Origin: Floccularia luteovirens
Taxonomy: Eukaryota > Basidiomycota > Agaricomycetes > Agaricales > Squamanitaceae
NCBI GenBank assembly: GCA_009739215.1
Contig: VSJF01000004.1
Span: 310,001 to 374,000 of the forward strand
Length of the DNA: 64,000 bases
Reading direction: 5' to 3'
In this document: in pieces, positions 21,479 through 33,287 of the stretch
Position numbering within the stretch: the first letter of the stretch is position 1
Layout: every line of letters starts with the position of its first letter
Position numbers and translations under genes: made by a program
The notes under the pieces: model-generated
What the model was told of the DNA's origin: nothing
Seen by the model: only the letters and a program-made list of their open reading frames with translations
Databases searched by the model: none

Positions 21479-24400
21479 TTACGCTATCATGAGAGACACA
21501 AGGCTCGGAATCCAGTTTATCATCTTGGTTGCATGACCACGATTGGGAGGGAGGAATTGGAAACTATTGGCAAGACCTTGCATGCCCAACTCGTCAAGGG
21601 CATTCAGGTGGGGTCGTCCAGGACCACCAACACTTTCTTCTACAGTACTGAGTGTGGATGTTGAGGATCCACGTCCATTGTTGACACGGAGCGTATCGTG
21701 CACTGCCGTTCGGAATATATTAGACACTGAGCGAATAATTGAAACATTGGACGCATTTGCAAATGTGTCTTTGATCTTGTCTTGCATGCTTTCATATCTA
21801 TTGTCCCATTTAGCAAAGTTACATGCGAAATAGTAGTCAAAGAGATCTAAACTCACGTTATGGACATCATATCAGGGAAAGAGTTGGCGAGTTCGGAAAG
21901 CAGATTGTAAAGAATTTCTGTCTCCGCATCATCTCCCTGGGCCGTCGCCAGCATTGTTCCAACAAATGATATTGTAAGAAGTGCATCATTTGGATTACTG
22001 ATGCCGAGGAAAGTGGGTGTAACGGTCGGGACTACATCTTCCTCGACAATCGGTTCAGGAAGCCCGGCATCAGGTAGCCATGCATCATTCACACCACAAT
22101 CTTTGATAAGCTTATGATATAAAGCGGGTGTGGTAGAAACTGGAATCAACGCCAAGAAGTAGCCTAGCGCATCGTGATACAGAATATCCTGGAATCCGTT
22201 GGACATTTCGGGGCTGCCCATATGTGACCTGATGGTGATGCGGAGTAAACTGCGAAGAGCGGCTTCTGCAGAATCTTTCAAACCTGAATGTCGCATGCCT
22301 TTGAAAATGATGGAAGCCATTGAAAAGGAGAAGCTAGTATCGAAGGATAGCCTCAGCATCTCGTCCAGTTGAGAGGCAACCTCATCTAAAATAGTTCTGC
22401 CCTCTAGTAATACGAACGACATAGCATTGTTTTTGAACATCCCCTGTTGCTCCATGCTTTCCAGAGTAACCCGAAGTAAGCATGTCGCCTCGATATAAAA
22501 TGCAAAATGGCTGGATTGCAACAGGGCAACAGCGAGCCAAAAGAGCAAGCAAAGATATCTTGAATTCTGTTGCATCGCTGGTACAATCTTGCACATGCAC
22601 CTCAGCATACTGACAACCGACATGGTATGTGTTTCATTGGCTTTTGACAGTGCACTGCGAAACGCAACCAGGATCTGGTAGACAAAATCATCATCGACAT
22701 CAGCAACAGCTAATGCTCCTAGAGCAATGAATGAGCGGGTTTGTACCGCAGGGGAAAGTTGGAAGGCTGTTGATGTCACCAAGCTCATCCAACGAGCTCT
22801 CCAGACGTTGAGCAATCCTATTAAAGGTAAATGACGGCTGCATAAAAATGGCTGCAGAAAACATACCTCTTGAACCAGCGGCTACATCCATAATACGAAC
22901 GAGTAATTGTGCAAGTAGCTCCTGTCTATCTAAATAGTCCTTGTCGTTGATAGGATCGATGTTGGTGTATTCACTAGTTGGCGTGTCGCGGCCCAGACCG
23001 AAGAGTTTCAAGGTGGAGGGAAGTGTGCAGTCATCGATTAATTGTAGAAGGTCTGATCCAGGGGCATCTTCTGTGCGGGAGGTATAGAGGGATTGCAACA
23101 TGTTTACGATAGTACCGTAGACCGACTTCCGTACTAGAGATGGGCCTTCACCAGCTACCAAAGTAACTAGGTGAATGATTTCCGGAATGTACAGTTGATT
23201 ATTTGTTGATTGTAGAGGTTGAGATCCAACGACTAGGGTAAGGCGAATCAGTGTAGAAATCTCGGTCCAATTGGGATGTTCTGATAACGTGTTGGACAAT
23301 TTAGGAGGCATTTTACTCAAAGCCTAAAAGAAAGTCAACAAACTCGTCAAGTCTTGTGCTAAAAGGAAAACTATACCTTGCGCAACTTGGAGTAGATCCT
23401 GCCTCTCACATTTATGGATGATAGTGCGGCTACAATATGAGTAATCGTTTCACATCTCGCAGTACCAATTCCCCCGTCTGCTGCTGTCCTAACTAGCTCA
23501 TCTAGAATGATATCGACGACTGTTGAATCCAATTTTCCAACTTCATGCCAAATATACTTTTGTATAGTAGATGCGATCTAGAAAGATGATGAGCAAGCTT
23601 TCCAGATAAAGGCTATTGAAGAAACAAACTTCTGGAAATCCCACTGACAAATCGGAAAGAGTACGAACGCAATCTCGCAGCCGCGCACCAGACCGCTCAT
23701 ATAGAGGGTGTATCGAATTGCAGAAATGAGCTAGATTACTGATCCACGGGCTCATGTACTGCAGGCAGTTGATGCGCTGTGCCATTCCATTCTTGTCCAT
23801 TGCTGTCATAGCTGCCGATACTTCGTGGATAAAATCAAGAGTGAGTTGAGGAGCAAAATCTGCCAGCCTTTCGCTTAATTGAAGGGCAAAAGCGTTTGGA
23901 TCGCCAGGAATGAAACCAGCTGTCATTCGATCGTAAGGATATCTTAAACCACAATGAATAGAAACTATATACGCACTTTTGCAGGCAATTATCGGACTCT
24001 TGTCGTAATTGAGATACGAGCAGACGGCACCAAGCAGATCATATGCAGCAGTACGTAATTCTTCATCCTTGAGATCGATGCTTAACAGGCCGACATGCAG
24101 CAATGTTGCGGGGACATTTGAGAATCGAGAGAAACGCTCTGTCATTGGAGCTTGCACTTCTTGTAAACGTCCTTTGGCGGATCTTATTAGCTATAACAAG
24201 ACCATCAGTTGCAGCCAAGGTAATTGTAAGGTCTTCCCTACCTTCACGATATTCTCCCGTGACGCCGAGGAGAAGTAAACAGTTATTCCTTGCCTCCTCC
24301 TAATTATGAATTCGTGCGGTTCATGACCAGTTGAAACATTGTAAATATCGCTGACGTCTGTCAGTGGTATAATCTCCGTAGATCGACATGAGAAGCCTGG

Positions 24401-27400
24401 TGATATAAGTTGTGTCTTGATCTGTGGTGCATTAAAGACACTGCATATACGTGTGTACGAATTTACAACTTACAGATGTCACCTTGAGATGAGTGGTTCC
24501 GATTTGCAACAGTATTGGAAGACGCATGTGAGAAACTTTCATAGTAACATCCTTGAAGTCCTCCAAGACTTCATGTTCCAACGACGCTAGAAGAATTCAT
24601 TTTAATAACGGAACCTCTACATCCTAGTGATGATAACAGCTACCTGGGTATACCAAAGGGACGACTGCTTGTTTTGGTACAGTTCCCAAAAGTGGGAATA
24701 TTGATGTGTAGGATTTGACATCTGAACAAAAATGTGCGCCTGACAACAAAATTGATACAGTGATCTTGTAATGAGTAGAAGTCACAAACCAGCGCAAACA
24801 TTGTATAACCTCCGCAAAAATCTTTGTGCTAATGCATTCGGATTCAAGATGTGAGTTGTCGAAAAACGAGAACGAATATCCGATGGTACGATTTCGGCGC
24901 AGTATTTCAGCCATTGCAATGGGATTTCAGACATCGAAGTAAAGGATGTGCAGTCAAGGATTATCTCAAACTGGCGGGAACTGTATGCTGGAAGTGCAAG
25001 AGTCTAGATAGAAGATAGTTAGGATAAAGGAGTGCCGGTTAAGAAATTGTTCTTGCAGTACCTTGAAAATATGGTACATGAGCAATTCGACATCCAAAGA
25101 TTCGACATCAATAGTGGCAAGTCGAAAAACGAATATTGCGGTTGAACCCTATCATACACATGAATATATCGTGCACAAAAAACTGTCAACTACTTACCAC
25201 AGGTACGCCTGTTTCCACGAATAACTCTTGTACCGATTGTGTGCTACGGTTTCTGCATCGCGTCAGAAGGTCAAGATATTGCTTATGTGTTTTAGAGTTC
25301 ATCGTCGATGGCCGAGGAACCTCTAAGGGAGGTCCAAGATCTACAAGCAAGGCACAAAGGCCATCCCAGGCGCGTTTCCCGCCCACTGCGGAGGAGTCGC
25401 CTTCAATTGATGGTTTTGACAGACTGAGAAGTTCTTTCCCAATCTTGTCCGCATGCTTATCGAAGAACCTATGCAGTACGATCAAGTCTGTATCGTCAGA
25501 TGTTGTTCCCAACCATTGGTCACCATCTTCTTCAGTATTGATGGGTGTATATTTCTGGTTGTAGCATAAGCAACAGATTATCGAGGCCATCAAGATGTTC
25601 CTTACATGTAACTCGCTGAGGAATCTCGTCACATTCGCAATGTTCCCTTCCAAGAACTTGTTCAACACCACCATATGTGCCTCTTTGCCGAAGAAAATAT
25701 TGTTTGCAAGGTTTTGTATGATTTTCGCAATCACCATGAGACCACGACGGATGACAACGGTAGTTTCTCCTTTGGGTACCTCGATGTCCACAATTTCGGG
25801 GGCAACCACAGCGGGTGAGATGAATCTATATAAAAAGGTAAGACCAAGCCAACATCTTTATTGATCGACGAACCGAAGAAAGATAAAAGCACCCATGGCT
25901 GCAAACTTTGACTCCGGCCAAATTTCAGCTCTAATAGACGGAAACAGTCGTCAGACTAGGAATTGTACATTCAGACATATTGAAGCTTACACTACTTTGG
26001 CGATGTGGGCGCAAATCTCACGGAACATCCTTGCGCAGAAATACATTAGCATGAGAAAGAAATAACAGGAAAAGTTTCTCAGCTCACCCAGGAAGGGACG
26101 GCAAGGAAGCCGACATGATTCCTAAAAATGTTTGCGCAACATACTCGACATTTTTCTGATTTGCGGATGCGTCTTCGTGAGATACCTTGTTTGGATCTAC
26201 TTCATAGCTGTAATCACTGGGCATCGTAGCCATAAGATCCACGAGTGGCTGGATAAGGTTCCTCAAGTAGTTGTACCCATGTATCCTTGCAAAGGCCGAT
26301 AGAAATCTTGTACAAGTAGAATTGCTACGGAATAGATTTGCCTCATTATCTATGGTGCACAAAAAGAAGTTAATGACAAAATCATTAAATATAATTGTCC
26401 TGTTACCTGTTTGTGCAACCTCGCGCTCAATCATAACTTTGAGAAGACCCATCAAGGAGGACCTAGTGTCAAAAATATTAAGCAAGACAGAGATGATTAG
26501 CTCGACGTCCGATGGTGGGCATATTTCGCAGATCGCCAGAGCCAGCACCATCTGTTGGAATCATGAGTCCCACAATATGCATCAATGAGCATGGAAAAAC
26601 ATTACATCTGAACCCCTGACAAGCTAGAAAGACGGAGGAAGATGTCAAACAATGCAAAAAAGATATGCAAAAGCACGCACGTCACATAGCTTGGTATGAC
26701 GCGCCTGAGATGCAGAGCGATCTTCGGGGTCAAACTTCGTCCCTTGACCTAAAACTCTTGCAAATACGTGCGCGAATATTGTACGTTTACGATTGTCTTG
26801 ATCGTATGCCAAGGGTAGGCACTGCTTGAAGCCACTCTCACTGTTTGCGTTTACCAAATGGGATAGACCGGTAATTATTAGCTCCCGCAGTTCTGCCTCT
26901 CTTTGCGATACCCGATTCTTCTGCGCGAAGTAAGCATACAGTACAATAAGATTGCTCTACTACCAACCTGATGCATTGATCCAACATCCGAAACTGTATC
27001 AGATGACTATCCAGAAATGTCAGGAATGCCACAAATATTCCAGATTTAGTGACCTTAACATACCAGTACATCGATCTGGCAAGCATCGAGTGATTGAAGA
27101 AGAGCACTCGAATATTTTCCGAAGAGACGAGAAACAACATGAACTGAGTCGTCACCCGTATTTGCTCCATCGATAGGTTTGAGCTGCAGCCGGTCCAAGA
27201 GATTCACGAAAGTACGCAAGCACGCCATATTTAATTCGTTAAAATAGTGCGCTGACTCACCACCTCGATCCTGAAGAACGGTTTGTGAGGGGTTTTAAAA
27301 AAAAAAAAATAGAGCAACATACGTATACCGGCTCAATCCAATCTAGCACGATATCAAGGATAGAATGTCGAGCATTGGTGTCTTTACGTAGAATGAACGT

Positions 27401-30400
27401 ATCTGTGCGATCACAGATACTGTCACATAAAACGCAGTACTTGGTCTTGATTCTGAAAGAGGCTAAACCCCCGAATCGTGCGATGAAGTTTGCCAGCGTG
27501 AGCATAGTGGAGCTCATGTCAATACTCATCATATCCTCAAGCCCAACGTGCGAGTTTTCCACTAACAATTTGAGGATCGCAATGAACTGCCAAAAAGAAA
27601 AGGTTGAGCAAGTTATTGAGAGAGTGGAAATTTAGCACACTTGATCCAAGAATAACAAATAGCGATCATTGAGTTCAGTACCAGCGCCTTGTTCTACACC
27701 ACGCATGGATCTGGTAAAAAACTTAGCATATATGAGACAGCTCGATAGTAGCAAAACTTACTCATCTAGGTTCTTCAAAAGCTTAGAGTATAAGCGAGGG
27801 CTCAATTCAGCACCTAACGCGTCCCGAGCAACTTCCCGGATAGGCATATCAGGAACCACCAACAAATTTATGAGGTCAGTGATGAAAGCCTCAACTAGAG
27901 GTACAGGACTCTGCAAAACCCTCATTTTATCAGGAAGGTATTGTGGAGGGATCACACTAGTCAGGGATGTGAGGTCATGCTTTTCCTGTACACAAGCACC
28001 ACCAAGAGCCGCGAGGAATAATGTAAGGTTCTGCCATTGGAAACGCAAATCCTGAACCTGACTAGTTGTTAATACTCGCAGTGAATTCCGAAGAATGAGC
28101 TTACTGCTGGAGGATTATTCCTGTTTGCATTACTATCTTGGTTCTCGAAGACTGACTCGAAGATTGATTCTGATAAAGATCGCCACCTCCAATAACACTC
28201 CTCCCATACCGCGATATGAACAGCTGATGAATATGAAATCAGACGGACGAGTTTCCGTATACGCTTCTGGTATCCAATACGTCCTTGGAATATGGTTATA
28301 GATGGAGCTAATATACAAAAGCAAAAAAATTCTCACCAACTACCAATACTTTTGGATCTCCTAGTTGCTCGTAGATGGGATTGCGCTTTGACCTATCTTC
28401 ATCGCTGACAGCAGGGTTGATAGGTGCTCCGGGTTGACGCTCAGTGTGTGACAGGAGGCGAAGGCCCTTTGCAGCTGACTGTGAAACCCCCATATCTGCT
28501 GACGTGAGGGATACAAGGAATGCAATTTCAGTCAGAGCAAATGCTGGGATCCGACCAGTGTCAAGTTGAAATGTTTGCACATGATGTGACTAACATTCTG
28601 CTTATCAGTAAACAACTAGAAGCGAAGAGGAGAGATGATTACATCGGTCTTTCTGACATACAACTCTAGAAATTGATGAGAAATAGCCATCCATAACCTC
28701 TGCAGCTCGAGGTCTTGACGGCAGTTGAGTAAGTTGCCCACCACACTAAGCAATGTAATAGGCCTATGAAAGGGTAAACAAATGAACTGAGAAAGATGGT
28801 CAAACATTACTAACCAAGATGATTTGATTAGATCCAGCATGACAGTATGACTAGAATCCGTCATGGGTAGACTAAAGGTATTTTCTGATAATTTACGGAG
28901 ACAGCTGGCAATAGAGACCTTCACTGCAATGTCAACAGAAGCCTCCCAAAGCTTGATTGAGACGAGTATGAGTTTATTAAATTCGGCTTGATCGATATTC
29001 TTCATGATGAAAAGAGAATCACTTCTCCACAGAGAAAGTATTCCAAGGATCAGTATTTCGCGATCGGACAGAGGCTCAGGGATGGTTCTTTTAGCTTTCG
29101 GATGTGGCGAGCTCCTCTTGCGGTGGCCCAGAGAATCAACCTCAAGAAGTCGTAGACCCGCGTTCTGAGGCTTGAATGAGGATTTATATCTGGTTTCTAG
29201 GACAATCAATTCACCTTCATAATCTCTCGGAATCGTACTGCCATTGCAATATGCAGATCCTCTAAAGGCTTCTGCCATGGGAAACGTGACGCCTGGATAA
29301 CTGTTAGTTGGGAGATGTGATACAGTCGAAGTTCGAAATACCTCTTGAACCAAGGTCAAACACGCCCTAACGACACAGGTTTTGGCAGCCTCGGACCTCT
29401 CAGGGTCCACACATGCAGAAAATAGTGGCAACGAATCTTCTAGGGGTAAGAATCTGTATATAGCAACTAAAGCATCAGCATATAGGGCGACGTCGATATC
29501 CTCTTGCGAATCCCAAAAAGGTCTGCGAGAGTTTGTAGTGAGGCCGCTCTGCCCGAAACGTGAATAATGAATAACAAAAATAACCAAGCTATGTAACCCA
29601 CCTTGATTTCGTGAGCGACATCATGTGCAATCATACGTAGAGGTACTTCTCCATCAGCGGTAACATACATAGCAGCGCGACACGTATCCACTGCGCAGAC
29701 TAAGCTGACTTCGGCAAGCTTGGAACCATTTCTTGCATGCCTTAAAATATCCTCCATAAATTTCATCTCCTGTAATCGTTGTTATATCGTGCATTCAAAG
29801 AGTAGCTGAAGAGGGACTTGCCTTCCTGTTTGTTTTCTGGGTCAGACCACCATACTGTGCAATCTGAAACTCAGCAGGTATTCTGTCTGCTGTGATACCA
29901 TTAAGAATCGTCAATGTAGGCCAAAAGATTCTTTCACAGGCAGCTTGATTCATTGAATAGAGAAGATCGAAAACACGCTCAGGGGCACCCTCAGTCTTGC
30001 CTCTGACACGGATCGCTTCGTTGAACTCCGCAGGGAAGACGTCGATCCAATTCCATATTGCGGACCTTAGAGGAACTGCAACAGCAAGTTGGGCATCCTG
30101 GCCCATATTAACGAGCAAGGATGACAATTCTGTACGAGACCCGTCAATCGAGGCCGAAACATTAAAGAGTAAAATGTTACTCGCCATTTAGAAGTTGAAC
30201 AAGTCGATGCCTGTCAAGGGCGCTGTGAGCCATCAGTTGAAGATCAACTATATCGGGAGTTTCTTCCAAATTCTCCGCAATATTTCGAATCTTTTTACGA
30301 AGTCTAACAAAAACAGTACTCCAATTTGAAGCGGATATATGGAAGATTATGCGGCCGGCGAACTTGGCGATTAGTGCGTTGATTGATGCCGGAGACTTGA

Positions 30401-31407
30401 CTAGCGACATATGGGTCTTCTCATAAAAAGTTTTCGTAGCAGAAGGGAATATTGAAGAGCTAATACTAAGTTTGCTTGATTTTACAGAGCCAGATGAAGA
30501 TTGAGCGCGAAGACTCGGCTCCATTTGACTATGAATATCCAGATTTTCTGCTGAGTCTGTTCCAGCATTGACAATATCAATTGCATCGAAATCTCGGAAT
30601 GCAATGTCAGTAGATCGTGTTGCAAGGACAAGTGAAGCTTCCGAGGATGTGTGGCGCAGGAATAATACCATCACACTTAGGACATATTTAGCAATATTAT
30701 CATCCATTGGCGGTAGCTCCATCCATAATGGACTTCCTGGTGGATCAAAAGACGTTTGTCGACTGCGCTTGGAATTTGCCGTGGCGGGGGAGTCAGGTGA
30801 TGACATTGATGGACGGTCGCTGGAACGAGAACTGGAACGTGGATTATGATTCCAGCGTGAAGCCATGGTCATGGACAGTACTTTTAAAAGAAAAAGTTGG
30901 GATTGAAGAACTTCTATGGACAACAATCGAGGAAGGTCGGTCTGATACGGAGCGTGGTTATGATGCATTGATTCAAGGATAATGGTGTGCTCACCTTTGC
31001 CAGTCGATCCAAAAGTTCAGTCAACGCCCAAGCAATCATATCCAACGAATCTCGAGACAATTCAACGAGTGCCGAGATAGCTTGTTGGGTCGCACTATCT
31101 GCTTCGAGACGGTCCAAAGTAAGGCCAGAATTGCAAGGTAACTATTTGAGTATGGAGAACAAGTATATCCAGGTAAACAGAAAAATAAAGAGAAAAATAA
31201 AGAAATTAGACAAGCCTTATTCTTCAGCCTGTGCACTAATACTTGTACTATCTTCTGTTGAGGTGTTGCGGTTGCTCCCAAAGAGATAAGGGAGTGTTGT
31301 TGTGCAAACACATGGTGTGAATCGGTGCTCTTGTGAGCAAGGGTAGAGCTCCCTGTAGAAGTCGGTATTATGCCTGCAGATGCTTGAGAGGGCCTACGGA
31401 TGGGCAT
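21479..31407 (-). CDS. IRA: Neurofibromin/IRA-type Ras GTPase-activating protein
   Basis: Stimulates GTP hydrolysis by Ras and so dampens Ras-cAMP signalling. I resolved 33 exons (minus): 31407-31216, 31141-30995, 30941-30185, 30129-29822, 29769-29602, 29548-28815, 28763-28643, 28589-28337, 28283-28105, 28057-27762, 27710-27641, 27586-27329, 27270-27060, 26993-26968, 26920-26681, 26623-26606, 26551-26407, 26349-26088, 26029-25991, 25930-25874, 25825-25606, 25554-25198, 25148-25062, 25003-24790, 24739-24644, 24586-24474, 24421-24242, 24190-23977, 23919-23630, 23577-23377, 23323-22867, 22817-21857, 21797-21479. They sum to 8190 nt, 2729 residues, close to human neurofibromin. The GAP domain (about 1240-1570) has the arginine finger in LFRSNSTCTRFLSAF (R1382), FLRFISPAVVAPE, and NLANNIFFGKEAHM. 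A Sec14/CRAL-TRIO part (about 1690-1790) and PH-like part (about 1790-1900) follow; the rest is helical repeat. Three introns need GC donors. Confidence 0.95.
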
Positions 31408-33287
31408 GGTTTATGATGTAGCAGCCGAACGCGCGAACTCGTTGACGGGTAAGAAAAGACGAAGAATGTAGCAAGCAATGAGAAGTTTATAAGACACTGC
31501 GATGAAGACAACGAGATCTTGAAACAGCCCAAGGTAGAACCATGAAGGGACAGTCTGAAGACGACGATGTCGAGCAAGACAGTTTGTCACTAACCAGCAA
31601 GCAAGTCTTTTGATTTAAGAACTCTCGCTTGATTGTTGCTGACTAACGACGCGACACCAAAACTTGGCGGCTCTAATATTGCACGCTTTCTCCTTTTATG
31701 GTGAACAACCCTCCACAGGAAGGGCGGCGTTGGATACACTTTACTCAGACATATTGCAACGGAAATCTCTCGTACGTAACTCTATATAACTCCTACATTT
31801 TTTTAATAAATATTCCAATTTTTCGCTGGTATTTTACTACGTAAGTCGGACAGCTCTCTACAGCTCATCCACAGCAACGTGGGTTGACATAAACTATGCA
31901 TGTCATTGAGGTAATGATTAACAGTTTTCCCTCTTCATGTCAAAGTGATCAGGTTTGACAGCCACACACGAGTTTTGTGTGGCTGTTGATTATTCTCCTA
32001 TTTATGTATCAAATTGGCTACTCTCAGTATGTAGATGATTATACTTACCTTTAGAAGGCAAAATTTAGGACAGACAAACTTCACCATCGAAAACTGGTAA
32101 TTGATACCACAATCAAGTTCAACTGGATGCACCTTATCATGTTTCCTGGACAATTATGCCCTCGCGAATTGCTCTTCCTGGAAGTTAGTTAAATAAGACA
32201 AGTTGGATTATTCACCTATCATGTGAATGGAATATAAATGTATACCAGATAAGGAGAACAATGCTGGGTATTCGCGCGTGGTGAAAGCAAGATCATGGGG
32301 GTGAGATATCCAACGTCGCGGAACTATGATTTCTGGTGTGCAGAGAGAACAACGCATAGCCTGCCACCAGATAGGATTGAAGCTTCAATTTTCAACCGAT
32401 GCATAGGCCTGATCTAAGAGACTTTGGGGGTCAGTCTGCTGAAAGGACTTGATTAGCAAACCCGGAACAAATGCAAGGAAGAATCAGGTCCATTGCACAG
32501 CCACTGGACCTACAACGTTACACAAACCCGATTTCGAAGCAGCCCTTAGTTGCCGATTCATCTTGTCTAGATTCACCTCCTGAAATACCAGATCGTTCAA
32601 CACCCATCAACCCATTGTTCGCTTAATGTGTTTTGATGACTCCTATCTCGCCTGTGTAGATTTCCAATGTTGACGTAGAACAATGGATCGAAATAACCAA
32701 GAAAACTAGATCTCGGCCAGAAAGAGAAAAACGAACACAGGATCCATGCTACTAGACAACAAGAGGATACGTTTTGGCTTGAAAAGTGGACTTGAACGCT
32801 CCATGTGAAGCACTGTTGAGCGAGTCAGCGAGCGCGGGAATCCGCATATGAATTCCCTCTCCGCAGAATTTGAAACCCACCGGCAGACTTTAAATAAACA
32901 ACACCACAAGAGACTGCCTCTATTCGTTTTTGCCCCCCATCGCGCCGCCTGGAGCAAACTGGCAATCTCTGCAATCTTTCTTCCGTGATACTTTGCATTT
33001 TTCTTTCTGTCGCCTCCAATCGCTCTCCTGTCAATAATCGTCCTTTGCAAAACCAGCTATCCTCTTTGCTCGCTTCTTTGGTTCCTACTTTTCAAAATTC
33101 TTCCGTTTACGCTGTTCGACCTCTTGCTCCACGTTTTATCGTTCATCTAGCTGTTCTTGTTCTCAGAAAAAACTTGCTAAAAAAGCGCGTCAGTTTTCAT
33201 TTGCTTTCCAGTGACTTTAGTTCTCCTGCTTTTGCGACCATACTTTACCTGTCCTTTCATTACATCGACCCCTTATCTCTTTGCAAT
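31408..33287. other. Long intergenic region between divergent genes
   Basis: Separates the Ras-GAP gene from the RRM gene. 31600-32700 has no recognisable coding sequence. From about 32930 the plus strand becomes strongly pyrimidine-rich, typical of promoters and long 5' leaders of active fungal genes. The RRM frame stays open upstream to 32985 but without domain-like sequence. Confidence 0.55.

Noticed and set aside
32985..33287. Upstream extension of the RRM protein to 32985
   Set aside because: The frame is open but no ATG begins it and the sequence is a pyrimidine-rich leader; the ATG at 33288 is the better start.
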